A stretch of DNA of 19,713 bases from contig JBBQZP010000050.1 of NCBI GenBank assembly GCA_038207585.1, forward strand, positions 1-19,713. The letters are read 5' to 3'. The number at the start of each line of letters is the position of its first letter. The first letter of the stretch is position 1. Shown piece by piece: positions 6,666 to 14,121 of the stretch. Source of the DNA: JBBQZP01 sp038207585. GTDB lineage: Bacteria; Pseudomonadota; Alphaproteobacteria; Rhodobacterales; Rhodobacteraceae. The notes under the pieces were generated by a model, which worked only from the letters and a program-made list of their open reading frames with translations, did no database searches and was not told the origin of the DNA. The position numbers and the translations under genes were made by a program.

Positions 6666-6677
6666 AACCGAACGGTT
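6666..6677. promoter_or_regulatory. Candidate TetR-family operator
   Basis: AACCG-AA-CGGTT is a perfect 5-bp inverted repeat around AA, 11 nt upstream of the TetR gene start. On the minus strand it lies between a -35-like TTTACA and a weak -10-like TACGCT (spacer 16 nt), where a bound repressor would block transcription. ACCG/CGGT half-sites are common in TetR-family operators. Autoregulation is inferred. Confidence 0.5.
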
Positions 6678-6691
6678 GTTCATGTAAAGCC

Positions 6692-7156
6692 TTAGCCCGC
6701 AGCCCCCGGTTTGAACGGCGCCATTCCGGCGCGGGCCAGTTCGTCGGCGCGTTCATTCTCGACATGCCCGGCGTGGCCCTTGATCCATCGCCATTCGACC
6801 TTGTGCGCCAGCCGCGCAGCATCAAGACGTTGCCACAGGTCAGCATTCTTTACAGGCGGGCCGCCCGCCGTGCGCCAGCCCCGTCGCTTCCATGCGGTCA
6901 TCCATTCGGTGATGCCGTTTTTCACATAGGCACTGTCGGTCACGATGGTGATGTCGCTGGGCCGGTGCAGCGCCTCAAGCGCCGAAATCGCGGCCATCAG
7001 TTCCATCCGGTTGTTCGTTGTCTGCGCCTCGCCGCCTTGCAGGGTGCGTTCCTTGACCACCGTCGTGCCATCGCGTGCCAGCATCAGAACACCCCAGCCC
7101 CCCGGGCCGGGGTTTCCGGAGCAGGCCCCGTCGGTATAGGCGAAAAGGTCGGGCAT
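6692..7156 (-). CDS. rnhA: Ribonuclease HI
   Basis: This 154-residue nuclease cuts the RNA strand of RNA-DNA hybrids. The catalytic residues have the spacing of type 1 RNase H: D9 in AYTDGACSGNPGPGGWG, E52 in NNRMELMA, D74 in VTDSAYV and D138 in ERADELA. H128 in KGHAGH corresponds to the catalytic loop histidine. KNGITEWMTAWKRRGWRT (79-96) is the basic protrusion that binds the hybrid. The length is normal and the protein is cytoplasmic. It follows the DUF3429 gene by 9 nt, as the third gene of an ispH, DUF3429, rnhA minus-strand unit. Confidence 0.96.
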   Translation of the reverse strand: MPDLFAYTDGACSGNPGPGGWGVLMLARDGTTVVKERTLQGGEAQTTNNRMELMAAISALEALHRPSDITIVTDSAYVKNGITEWMTAWKRRGWRTAGGPPVKNADLWQRLDAARLAHKVEWRWIKGHAGHVENERADELARAGMAPFKPGAAG

Positions 7157-7165
7157 GGCGCGCTT

Positions 7166-7618
7166 TCAGGTCAGAATGATCAGGGCAAGACACAGGATCA
7201 CGGGCACCGACAGCATGACCCGCAACTGCATCCACCATTTCGGAGCCAACCCGCGCCAGACGAAATAGTAATCCAGCACCAGAAGCCCGGCAAAGCCAAG
7301 CGCCAACGCGAAAGCCGCAGTCACCGGGCCGTTGCCGACAAAGAAGAAAGCCCAAAGCGCCGGAAGAACCGAAAGCGCGTAGCCAATCGCCGCCTCTGCC
7401 CCCCGCGCGCGGGTGGCAAAACCCCAAAGCGTGCCCGACATGAACGACAAGATCACCGTGCCGTAAGCAAGGCTGACATAGGGGCCGACAAAGCGCGGGC
7501 CGATGGTGGCGATGGTCCAGTCGGACAGCGCCGGGATGGCAATCGTCGCCGCCCCCCAGATGAACGGCAGCACCCCGGCCGCGCCAAGGATCAGGGCAGA
7601 GCGTGGGATGGCGGTCAT
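7166..7618 (-). CDS. DUF3429-family membrane protein
   Basis: This 150-residue hydrophobic protein has about five predicted membrane segments, near residues 8-28, 46-66, 78-94, 99-116 and 131-149. The stretch SLAYGTVILSFMSGTLWGFA is typical of the DUF3429 family. No biochemical function is established for the family as far as I know. The ATG overlaps the ispH stop (ATGA), so its translation should depend on ispH, and rnhA follows after 9 nt. The position suggests a co-transcribed accessory gene, but nothing links it functionally to isoprenoid synthesis. Confidence 0.82.
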   Translation of the reverse strand: MTAIPRSALILGAAGVLPFIWGAATIAIPALSDWTIATIGPRFVGPYVSLAYGTVILSFMSGTLWGFATRARGAEAAIGYALSVLPALWAFFFVGNGPVTAAFALALGFAGLLVLDYYFVWRGLAPKWWMQLRVMLSVPVILCLALIILT

Positions 7619-8565
7619 GCCGGTTCGCGCAGCAGGCGGGGGACCTTGAATTCCACCGTTTCAACGGCAGTTTCCACCAGTTCGACGGTTGTATCAAAGC
7701 GGGCGCGAAAGGCGTCGATCACCTCGTTCACCAGCACTTCGGGGGCGGACGCACCCGCCGTGATGCCAACCGTTCGGATGCCCGCCAGCGCGCGCCAGTC
7801 GATATCATCGGCGCGCTGCACCAGTTGGGCATAATCGCAACCCGCGCTGCGCCCGACCTCGACCAGCCGCAGCGAGTTTGACGAATTCGGCGCGCCAATC
7901 ACCAAAAGCGCATCAATCCGCCCGGCAATCGCCTTGACGGCGGCCTGACGGTTGGTGGTGGCGTAACAGATGTCTTCCTTGTGCGGGCCGATGATGCCGG
8001 GAAAGCGCACCTGCAGCGCTGCCACAATGCCCGCGGTATCATCGACCGAAAGGGTGGTCTGGGTGATGAAGGCCAAACGGGCGGCGTCGCGCACCGCAAG
8101 GCGCGCAACATCAGCCTCGGTTTCCACCAGCAGCACTTCGCCGTCGGGCAATTGCCCCATGGTACCGATGGTTTCGGGGTGGCCCGCATGGCCGATCATC
8201 ACCATCTGCAGGCCGTTCTCGAAATGCCGCTCGGCCTCGATATGGACCTTGCTGACAAGCGGGCAGGTGGCATCGACAAAGATCATCTCGCGCCGCGCAG
8301 CCTCGGCGGGCACTGCCTTGGGCACACCGTGGGCGGAAAAGATCACCGGGCGGTCGGCGGGCACATCGGCCAGTTCCTCGACAAACACCGCACCTTTGGC
8401 GCGCAGAGCGTCAACCACGAATTTGTTGTGCACGATTTCGTGGCGCACAAACACGGGCGCGCCCCATTTCTGCAGCGCCATCTCGACGATCTTGATCGCC
8501 CGGTCAACGCCGGCGCAAAAGCCGCGCGGGGCCGCAAGATACAGGGTGAGGGGGGGATTTGCCAT
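7615..8565 (-). CDS. ispH: 4-hydroxy-3-methylbut-2-enyl diphosphate reductase
   Basis: This 316-residue iron-sulfur enzyme performs the last step of the non-mevalonate isoprenoid pathway, reducing HMBPP to IPP and DMAPP. The three cluster cysteines are present: C17 (APRGFCAGVDRAI), C101 (VDATCPLVSKVH) and C200 (EDICYATTNRQ). Substrate-pocket residues are also seen: H42 (RHEIVHN), H79 (SAHGVP), H129 and E131 (GHPETIG), and NSSNS (227-231). The ATG at 8565 is preferred because GAGG lies about 7 nt upstream; an in-frame ATG at 8583 has its purine stretch only 1 nt away. The stop overlaps the DUF3429 start by 4 nt. A cluster-assembly-dependent cytoplasmic enzyme is expected. Confidence 0.97.
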   Translation of the reverse strand: MANPPLTLYLAAPRGFCAGVDRAIKIVEMALQKWGAPVFVRHEIVHNKFVVDALRAKGAVFVEELADVPADRPVIFSAHGVPKAVPAEAARREMIFVDATCPLVSKVHIEAERHFENGLQMVMIGHAGHPETIGTMGQLPDGEVLLVETEADVARLAVRDAARLAFITQTTLSVDDTAGIVAALQVRFPGIIGPHKEDICYATTNRQAAVKAIAGRIDALLVIGAPNSSNSLRLVEVGRSAGCDYAQLVQRADDIDWRALAGIRTVGITAGASAPEVLVNEVIDAFRARFDTTVELVETAVETVEFKVPRLLREPA

Positions 8566-8609
8566 TTTGCCTCGGGGGTTCATGCCTCAGAGGTAAAGCC
8601 AAGCGCTGC

Positions 8610-8624
8610 CGGGGTCCAGCCCCG
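8610..8624. repeat. Small GC hairpin between the NYN gene and ispH
   Basis: CGGGG-TCCAG-CCCCG forms a perfect 5-bp stem with a 5-nt loop; three more pairs are possible (8608-8610 with 8626-8628) across a 2-nt bulge. It lies in the 103-nt spacer between the NYN gene and ispH. Neither strand has a T-run directly after it, so it is not a standard intrinsic terminator. Confidence 0.35.
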
Positions 8625-8668
8625 AGGCGGTTGAAAAAAGACGCGACGAGACGCCGCGCCCCATTCCG

Positions 8669-9241
8669 CTACTTCACAGTCTCGGCCACTTCATCGCGTT
8701 CCAGGCGCGGTTCGCGCGGGGGGCGACCGATCACGTCGCGCAATTCATCCAGTTCGATGAAGTTGTCGGCCTGACGACGCAGCTCATCCGCGATCATCGG
8801 CGGCTGGCTGCGGATGGTCGACACTACCGAAACGCGGACGCCCTGACGTTGCAGGCTTTCGACCAGCGGGCGGAAATCGCCGTCGCCCGAAAACAGCACG
8901 ATATGATCGACGCGCGGCGCAAGTTCCATCGCGTTGACCGCCAACTCGATGTCCATGTTGCCTTTGACCTTCCGGCGGCCTTGACTGTCGGTGTATTCCT
9001 TGGCTGTTTTGGTGACCATGGAAAACCCGTTGTAGTGCAGCCAGTCGACCAGTGGGCGGATCGGCGAGTATTCGTCGTTTTCCAGCAGGGCGGTATAGTA
9101 GAAAGCGCGCAACAGTTTGCCACGGCGCATGAACTCGGTTCGCAGCAGTTTGTAGTCGATGTCGAACCCAAGCGCCTTTGCGGCCGCATATAGATTCGAT
9201 CCATCAATGAACAGCGCAAGCCGTTCGTCCTTGTAAAACAT
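8669..9241 (-). CDS. NYN-domain (LabA-like, DUF88) putative ribonuclease
   Basis: This 190-residue protein has the NYN fold of the PIN-like nuclease superfamily. Conserved acidic positions are visible: D13 in LALFIDGSNLY, D97 in KGNMDIELAVNAM, and D120 and D122 in VLFSGDGDFRPLV. This spacing fits a divalent-metal-dependent RNase centre. The C-terminal tail (about 170-190) is charged and probably disordered. The ATG at 9241 is chosen because GAGGGG lies 9 nt upstream and MFYKDERLALFIDGSN fits the family start. RNA cleavage is inferred from the fold; the physiological target is unknown. It is transcribed away from folK and is 103 nt upstream of ispH, with a small GC hairpin between. Confidence 0.88.
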   Translation of the reverse strand: MFYKDERLALFIDGSNLYAAAKALGFDIDYKLLRTEFMRRGKLLRAFYYTALLENDEYSPIRPLVDWLHYNGFSMVTKTAKEYTDSQGRRKVKGNMDIELAVNAMELAPRVDHIVLFSGDGDFRPLVESLQRQGVRVSVVSTIRSQPPMIADELRRQADNFIELDELRDVIGRPPREPRLERDEVAETVK

Positions 9242-9380
9242 TTTAGTTTTCCCCTCGAAATAGTACGGCAAAAGGGTTCCAAATGAGTGGTGAAATAAAC
9301 TGGAATTCCAATGCCGCGCGACGCAATTAGCAGGCCCTCGCTTGCCCCCGCAAGCCGAACTTCATGAAAGTGTAGCATCC
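9242..9380. promoter_or_regulatory. Divergent region, NYN gene / folK
   Basis: This 139-bp region should hold start signals for both genes. It has the NYN gene's ribosome-binding site (complement of 9251-9256) and a perfect 10-nt palindrome TGGAATTCCA (9301-9310). I could not fix a convincing promoter for either gene. Confidence 0.4.
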
Positions 9381-9959
9381 GTGTCAAATTGTGAAAAGCA
9401 GGCGCTGATTGCCCTCGGCGCAAATACGCCACACCGGGGCCTGTCGATCAACGCGACTTTGCGCGCGGCAATGGCACGGCTTGCTGAGGAAGGCTTTGAA
9501 ATTGTTCGCATCAGCCGCTTTTTCAAAACGCCGTGTTTTCCCAAGGGTGCCGGACCCGATTTTGTAAATTCGGCCGCTGTGGTGAACATCGGCTCAGAAT
9601 GTGACGTCACGTCATTTCTGGATATATTGCATGAAATCGAAAAGGAACTGGGACGAAAACGCACCGTGCGATGGGGGAGGCGGACGCTGGATCTTGATCT
9701 GATCGCCGTGGAGGATGCCGTTCTGCCCGACGCCGCCACGCAAACGCACTGGCGTGGTCTGCCGCTGGACGTGCAGGCTACCGTCGCCCCGGACCGACTG
9801 ATTCTGCCGCATCCCCGGATGCAGGACCGCGCCTTTGTTCTCGTGCCTCTGGCCGAGATTGCGCCGGATTGGCGTCACCCCTTGATTGGCCTGAGCGTGG
9901 CGCAGATGCTTGCCGCCCTGCCGCAGGCCGAAAGGGATGCGATTGTGCCGCTGGAGTGA
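9381..9959 (+). CDS. folK: 6-hydroxymethyl-dihydropterin pyrophosphokinase
   Basis: This folate-pathway enzyme transfers pyrophosphate from ATP to 6-hydroxymethyl-7,8-dihydropterin. The family N-terminus ALIALGAN (8-15) is followed by the pterin/ATP site: RWGRRTLDLDLI (97-108), with predicted Mg-binding D104 and D106, then LILPHPRMQDRAFVLVPLAEI (140-160). Between them lies a longer linker (about 112-138) than in the enterobacterial enzyme. The GTG at 9381 gives 192 residues and places ALIALGAN at the usual distance; an in-frame TTG at 9342 would add 13 residues and cannot be excluded because neither has a strong ribosome-binding site. No other folate gene adjoins it. Confidence 0.92.
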   Translation: MSNCEKQALIALGANTPHRGLSINATLRAAMARLAEEGFEIVRISRFFKTPCFPKGAGPDFVNSAAVVNIGSECDVTSFLDILHEIEKELGRKRTVRWGRRTLDLDLIAVEDAVLPDAATQTHWRGLPLDVQATVAPDRLILPHPRMQDRAFVLVPLAEIAPDWRHPLIGLSVAQMLAALPQAERDAIVPLE

Positions 9960-9971
9960 TGGCTTTCACGC

Positions 9972-10000
9972 TTGTAAAGCAGGGACGCGCCCCTTACATA
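9972..10000 (+). promoter_or_regulatory. Candidate sigma-70-type promoter of rpoZ
   Basis: TTGTAA (9972-9977) and TACATA (9995-10000) are separated by exactly 17 nt. Transcription would start near 10007, leaving a ~30-nt leader that includes TGGAG ahead of the rpoZ ATG. The elements match consensus moderately well. Confidence 0.5.
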
Positions 10001-10037
10001 GACGCTTCCATGCCCCCAACCCTGAATGGAGTTTCTC

Positions 10038-10391
10038 ATGGCCCGCGTGACGGTTGAAGATTGCGTTGACAAGGTCCCGAACCGGTTCGAACTGGTGATG
10101 CTGGCCGCGCACCGCGCACGCGAGATCACGGCAGGCTCTGCCGCCACGGTGGACCGCGACAACGACAAGAACCCGGTCGTCAGCCTGCGCGAGATTGCCG
10201 ATGAAACGCAGGGCGCGGATGCCCTGCGCGAGCGGATGATCGAAAGCCACCAGACCCAGATCGAGATTGACGAGCCCGAAGAAGACCAGATGTCGCTTCT
10301 GATGGGGGCCGACGGTGATCGCCCGATGGTCGATGACATGTCGGAAGAGCGTATGCTGCGTATGCTGATGGAAGCGCAAGGCGACAACTGA
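10038..10391 (+). CDS. rpoZ: RNA polymerase omega subunit
   Basis: This 117-residue protein begins MARVTVEDCVDKVPNRFELVM, followed by AAHRAREI, the conserved core of omega, which helps fold and hold the beta-prime subunit. NPVVSLREIADE (about 49-60) is the second conserved part. The acidic, methionine-rich tail (about 80-117) is longer than in E. coli omega, as is common in alphaproteobacteria. The ATG at 10038 follows TGGAG at good spacing; an ATG at 10026 is rejected because it lies at the edge of that site. It is followed after 43 nt by the (p)ppGpp synthetase gene, the common rpoZ-spoT arrangement. In E. coli, omega forms part of one (p)ppGpp site on RNA polymerase. Confidence 0.95.
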   Translation: MARVTVEDCVDKVPNRFELVMLAAHRAREITAGSAATVDRDNDKNPVVSLREIADETQGADALRERMIESHQTQIEIDEPEEDQMSLLMGADGDRPMVDDMSEERMLRMLMEAQGDN

Positions 10392-10434
10392 CGCGCAACC
10401 CACTGAAAAGAAAGCGGATCGGGGTGGTCCGGAG

Positions 10435-12567
10435 ATGATAGACGTCGAAGACCTGATCGCCCTGGTTCGCAACTACAATCCCCGCAGTGATGCCGAAAAA
10501 ATTCGTACCGCCTATGCCTATGGCATGAAGATGCACGAAGGTCAGGTGCGCCATTCTGGCGAGCCGTATTTCACGCATCCGGTTGCCGTGGCGGCCATTC
10601 TGACCGAGCAGCGGCTGGATGATGCGACGATCATCACAGCACTTTTGCACGACACGATCGAAGATACCAAATCGACCTATTCTGAGATCACTCGCCTGTT
10701 CGGTGACGAGGTGGCTGAACTTGTCGATGGTGTGACCAAGCTGACCAACCTGCAGCTTTCCTCGGCCGAATCAAAGCAGGCTGAAAACTTCCGCAAACTC
10801 TTTATCGCGATGTCGAAAGACCTGCGGGTGATTCTGGTCAAGCTGGCCGATCGTCTGCATAACATGCGGACCATCAAGAGCATGCGCCCCGAAAAGCAGG
10901 CCCAGAAGGCCCGCGAGACGATGGAGATCTTCGCGCCTCTGGCTGGCCGGATGGGCATGCAGTGGATGCGCGAGGAACTGGAGGATCTGTCCTTCCGCGT
11001 GCTGAACCCGGAAGCGCGCAATTCCATCATCCGCCGTTTCATCACGTTACAGCGCGAGGCGGGCGATGTGGTTCACAAGATCACCGCCGACATCCGCAAC
11101 GAGCTGGAAAAGGCGCAGATTGACGCCGATGTGTACGGTCGGGCCAAGAAACCTTATTCAGTCTGGCGCAAGATGCAGGAAAAGGATCTGGCCTTTTCGC
11201 GCCTGTCCGACATCTACGGGTTCCGCGTCATCTGCGCCAATGAACAGGATTGCTACCGCATTCTGGGGGTGATCCACCAACGCTGGCGTGCTGTGCCGGG
11301 GCGGTTCAAGGATTACATCAGCCAGCCCAAATCGAACGGCTACCGCTCGATCCACACCACCGTTTCTGGCCGCGACGGCAAGCGGGTGGAGGTCCAGATC
11401 CGCACCCGCCAGATGCATGAGGTGGCCGAGGCGGGCGTTGCCGCGCACTGGTCCTACCGCGAGGGTGAACGGGTGCAGAACCCCTTTGCCGTTGATCCGG
11501 TCAAATGGATCGCGGGCCTGACGCAAAGTCTGGATGAGGGCGATAACGACGAATTCATGGAAAACGTGAAGCTGGAAATGTATATTGACCAGGTGTTCTG
11601 CTTCACACCCAAGGGCGATGTGATCCAGCTTCCGCGCGGGGCGACGCCCTTGGATTACGCCTATGCGATTCATACGCGGATCGGCAATTCCTGCGTGTCG
11701 GCCAAGATTGACGGCATTCGCGTGCCGCTTTGGACCCGGCTCAAGAACGGCCAGTCGGTCGAGATCATAACCGCCGAAGGCCAGATGCCACAGGCAAGCT
11801 GGATCGACATCGTGACCACGGGCCGCGCCAAGGCCGCAATCCGCCGGTCGCTGCGCGAAGAAGACAAGGGTCGGTTCGTCAAGCTGGGTGCCGAACTTGC
11901 GCGTGCGGCGTTTGAACATGTCGGCAAGAAATACAGCGAAAAGGCATTGCGAACGGCCGCAAAAACTTTGGGGGTCGCGGATGAGAACGACCTGCTGGCG
12001 CGGTTGGGCAGCGCCGAACTTGCTGCGCGAAAGGTGGTCGAGGCACTTTATCCCGAACTTGTGCGTGGACCTGCCGACGAGGTCGACGCGCACCGCCCGG
12101 TCGTTGGTCTGCCCGCCGATCAGACCTTCCGGCGCGCGCAATGCTGTCAGCCCGTTCCGGGCGAGCGGATCGTGGGGATCACCTATCGCGGACAAGGTGT
12201 GGTGATCCATGCCATCGACTGCCCGGTGCTGGCGGAATTCGAGGAACAACCGGCGCGCTGGGTCGATCTGCACTGGCACGCGGGCCGTCATGCCGCAGTG
12301 CATGGCGTGACGTTTGATCTTACCATCTCGAACGACGCGGGCGTGCTGGGCCGGATCTGCACCTTGATCGGCGAACAGAAGGCCAATATTTCGGATCTGA
12401 CATTTGTTGACAGAAAACCGGACTTTTATCGCCTTGTTGTTGACGTAGACCTGCGTGATCTGGAGCATGTTCACACGATCATGACCGCGCTGGAGGCGGA
12501 AACAGATGTCGCCCAGATCTCCCGTCACCGGGATCTGAGCAAAAAGCCCGAAGGGGCGGGAAAGTAG
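10435..12567 (+). CDS. Bifunctional (p)ppGpp synthetase/hydrolase (long RSH)
   Basis: This 710-residue RelA/SpoT homolog makes and degrades the stringent-response alarmone. The hydrolase HD domain has metal residues H48, H72, D73 (LLHDTIEDT) and D139 (LADRLHNMRT). The synthetase domain has D259 (RLSDIYGFRV), the RFKD tetrad (290-293), and EVQIRT (319-324). RFKD is the version found in enzymes with both activities, unlike the EFDD of synthesis-only RelA. A TGS domain (about 386-446) and a C-terminal ACT domain (about 626-696) follow, the regulatory half that senses the ribosome. Intact HD and synthetase sites imply full bifunctionality. The ATG is at 10435; GGAG directly touches it, so a GGGGTGG at 10421-10427 is the more plausible ribosome-binding site. 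The DUF2062 gene starts 2 nt after the stop. Confidence 0.97.
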   Translation: MIDVEDLIALVRNYNPRSDAEKIRTAYAYGMKMHEGQVRHSGEPYFTHPVAVAAILTEQRLDDATIITALLHDTIEDTKSTYSEITRLFGDEVAELVDGVTKLTNLQLSSAESKQAENFRKLFIAMSKDLRVILVKLADRLHNMRTIKSMRPEKQAQKARETMEIFAPLAGRMGMQWMREELEDLSFRVLNPEARNSIIRRFITLQREAGDVVHKITADIRNELEKAQIDADVYGRAKKPYSVWRKMQEKDLAFSRLSDIYGFRVICANEQDCYRILGVIHQRWRAVPGRFKDYISQPKSNGYRSIHTTVSGRDGKRVEVQIRTRQMHEVAEAGVAAHWSYREGERVQNPFAVDPVKWIAGLTQSLDEGDNDEFMENVKLEMYIDQVFCFTPKGDVIQLPRGATPLDYAYAIHTRIGNSCVSAKIDGIRVPLWTRLKNGQSVEIITAEGQMPQASWIDIVTTGRAKAAIRRSLREEDKGRFVKLGAELARAAFEHVGKKYSEKALRTAAKTLGVADENDLLARLGSAELAARKVVEALYPELVRGPADEVDAHRPVVGLPADQTFRRAQCCQPVPGERIVGITYRGQGVVIHAIDCPVLAEFEEQPARWVDLHWHAGRHAAVHGVTFDLTISNDAGVLGRICTLIGEQKANISDLTFVDRKPDFYRLVVDVDLRDLEHVHTIMTALEAETDVAQISRHRDLSKKPEGAGK

Positions 12568-12569
12568 CC

Positions 12570-13241
12570 GTGGTTTTCAAGCGACGCGAAAAACGCTCTG
12601 TTCTACAGGTCATCGGGTCGTCGATCTATCCGAAAGGCGGATGGGGGCGCGCTGCGTGGTATGTCAAGCACCGCCTGACCCGCCTGCCCGATGCACCGCA
12701 CCGCATCGCTCGGGGTATTTTCGCCGGAATTTTCGTGTCATTCACACCGTTTTTCGGTTTTCATTTTCTTGCCGCGGCATTTGTATCCTATGTGCTGCGA
12801 GGCAATCTTCTGGCGGCGCTTCTGGCGACCTTCGTTGGTAACCCTGTGACCTTTCCGCTTATCGCGGTCTTGTCGTTGGAGTTGGGCAACTGGATGCTGG
12901 GCACGCACAACGGGGTGGAGCCCAGCCAGATTCTGGGCGCGTTCTCGCAAGCGGGGGGGGAGATCTGGCACAATTTCCGTGCGATCTTTACCGATGATGT
13001 CGCCCACTGGGATAGGCTGCATCGCTTTTTCTTCGGGCTCTATCTGCCCTATACGATCGGCGGTTTCGGCCCCGGTATCATCGCAGGGCTGGTCGGTTAT
13101 TTCCTGAGCCTGCCGTTGATTGCCGCTTACAAAACCATCCGGTCCAAACGTCTGGCCGAACGGTTTGCCAAGCTGCGTGCGGCAAAATTGGCCAAGGCGC
13201 AGGCAAAGGCAGCGGATGACATCGGCGGCAATCCGTCCTAG
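12570..13241 (+). CDS. DUF2062-domain membrane protein
   Basis: This 223-residue integral membrane protein has a basic N-terminus (MVFKRREKRS) and hydrophobic segments near residues 47-76, 79-106, and 151-189. The stretches RIARGIFAGIFVSFTPFFGFH and LATFVGNPVTFPLIA are typical of DUF2062. The C-terminus is basic and alanine-rich, probably a cytoplasmic helix. No function is established for the family. It starts with GTG two bases after the rsh stop, with GGGAAAG as a poor ribosome-binding site, so it probably depends on coupling to rsh. Confidence 0.85.
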   Translation: MVFKRREKRSVLQVIGSSIYPKGGWGRAAWYVKHRLTRLPDAPHRIARGIFAGIFVSFTPFFGFHFLAAAFVSYVLRGNLLAALLATFVGNPVTFPLIAVLSLELGNWMLGTHNGVEPSQILGAFSQAGGEIWHNFRAIFTDDVAHWDRLHRFFFGLYLPYTIGGFGPGIIAGLVGYFLSLPLIAAYKTIRSKRLAERFAKLRAAKLAKAQAKAADDIGGNPS

Positions 13242-13277
13242 ATACCCAGCGTAGGGATCAAAGCGAAAAGGTGCTGC

Positions 13278-14036
13278 ATGGCGGGCTTGGAAAAACTGCG
13301 TCTGGGTGTGAACATCGACCATGTGGCAACTCTGCGCAATGCGCGGGGTGCGATCTGGCCTGACCCGTTGCGTGCGGCGCTGCTGGCCGAGGCCGCCGGG
13401 GCCGACGGCATTACCGCCCATCTGCGCGAAGATCGCCGCCATATCCGCGATGCCGACATTGACGCGCTGATGGCGGGCATTGCCGTGCCGCTGAATTTCG
13501 AATGTGCGGCGACCGAAGAAATGCAGGCCATCGCGTTGCGCCACCGGCCGCATGCGGTGTGTCTGGTGCCCGAAAAGCGCGAAGAACGCACCACCGAAGG
13601 CGGCCTTGATGTTGCGGGTGATGACAACCGCCTTGCCACCTATATAGCGCCGCTGCGCAATGCCGGCTGCCGCGTGTCGATGTTTGTCAGCCATGATCGC
13701 CGCCAGATTGCCGCCAGCGCCCGGATTGGGGCCGCCGTGGTTGAACTGCACACCGGGCTTTATTCAGAGCTTCATGCCGACGGCCTTGTAGCCGAGACCG
13801 AAGCCGAGCTTGACGCACTGCGCGAGGGTGCGGCGTTTGCACATTCGCTTGGGCTTGAAGTGCATGCAGGTCACGGGCTGACCTACGACAACGTATCGCC
13901 AATAGCCGCCATTCGCGAAGTGCGAGAGTTGAACATTGGCCATTTCCTTATGGGCGAGGCTTTTTATCGCGGCCTTGGGCCCGCGATCGAGGAAATGCGC
14001 CGCCTGATGGACGAGGCGCGCGGGGCAACGGAATGA
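13278..14036 (+). CDS. pdxJ: Pyridoxine 5'-phosphate synthase
   Basis: This 252-residue TIM-barrel enzyme condenses 3-amino-2-oxopropyl phosphate with 1-deoxy-D-xylulose 5-phosphate to make pyridoxine 5'-phosphate. Family segments in order: LGVNIDHVATLRNAR (9-23), GADGITAHLREDRRHI (41-56), PLNFE (71-75) with the conserved active-site Glu, VCLVPEKREERTTEGG (near 95-110), ELHTGLY, EVHAGHGLTYDNV, and ELNIGHFLMGEAFYRGL near the C-terminus. The ATG is preceded by AAAAGG at 7 nt. It begins 36 nt after the DUF2062 gene. Four consecutive hairpins follow its stop before acpS. Confidence 0.97.
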   Translation: MAGLEKLRLGVNIDHVATLRNARGAIWPDPLRAALLAEAAGADGITAHLREDRRHIRDADIDALMAGIAVPLNFECAATEEMQAIALRHRPHAVCLVPEKREERTTEGGLDVAGDDNRLATYIAPLRNAGCRVSMFVSHDRRQIAASARIGAAVVELHTGLYSELHADGLVAETEAELDALREGAAFAHSLGLEVHAGHGLTYDNVSPIAAIREVRELNIGHFLMGEAFYRGLGPAIEEMRRLMDEARGATE

Positions 14037-14039
14037 CGC

Positions 14040-14121
14040 CGGGATCGAAAATCCCGACCAAAATTCTTCGAAGAATTTTGCAAATTCCTTGCAAGGAATT
14101 TTGCGCGGGGCAGACCCGCGC
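14040..14121. repeat. Cluster of four consecutive hairpins/palindromes, pdxJ-acpS
   Basis: Four inverted repeats fill the spacer almost without gaps. (1) 14040-14056: CGGGAT-CGAAA-ATCCCG. (2) 14059-14080: a perfect 22-nt palindrome, arm CAAAATTCTTC. (3) 14082-14101: a perfect 20-nt palindrome, arm AAATTCCTTG. (4) 14103-14121: GCGCGGG-GCAGA-CCCGCGC. Units 2 and 3 share outer arms (AAATTC and GAATTTTGC) but differ in the centre, like two members of one repeat family in tandem. Possible roles are terminator or attenuator, RNase III processing site, mRNA stabiliser or REP-like element. None has the usual hairpin-plus-T-run form. Confidence 0.8.

Noticed and set aside
8605..8640. Intrinsic terminator after the NYN gene
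   Set aside because: The GC hairpin is real, but in the direction of NYN transcription no T-run follows it; the A-run at 8634-8639 is on the wrong side.
11158..12528. A long minus-strand open frame (over 450 codons) opposite the rsh gene
   Set aside because: The plus strand encodes a full RSH protein with all catalytic residues. Long antisense frames are expected from strong third-position GC bias, and the translation matches no family.
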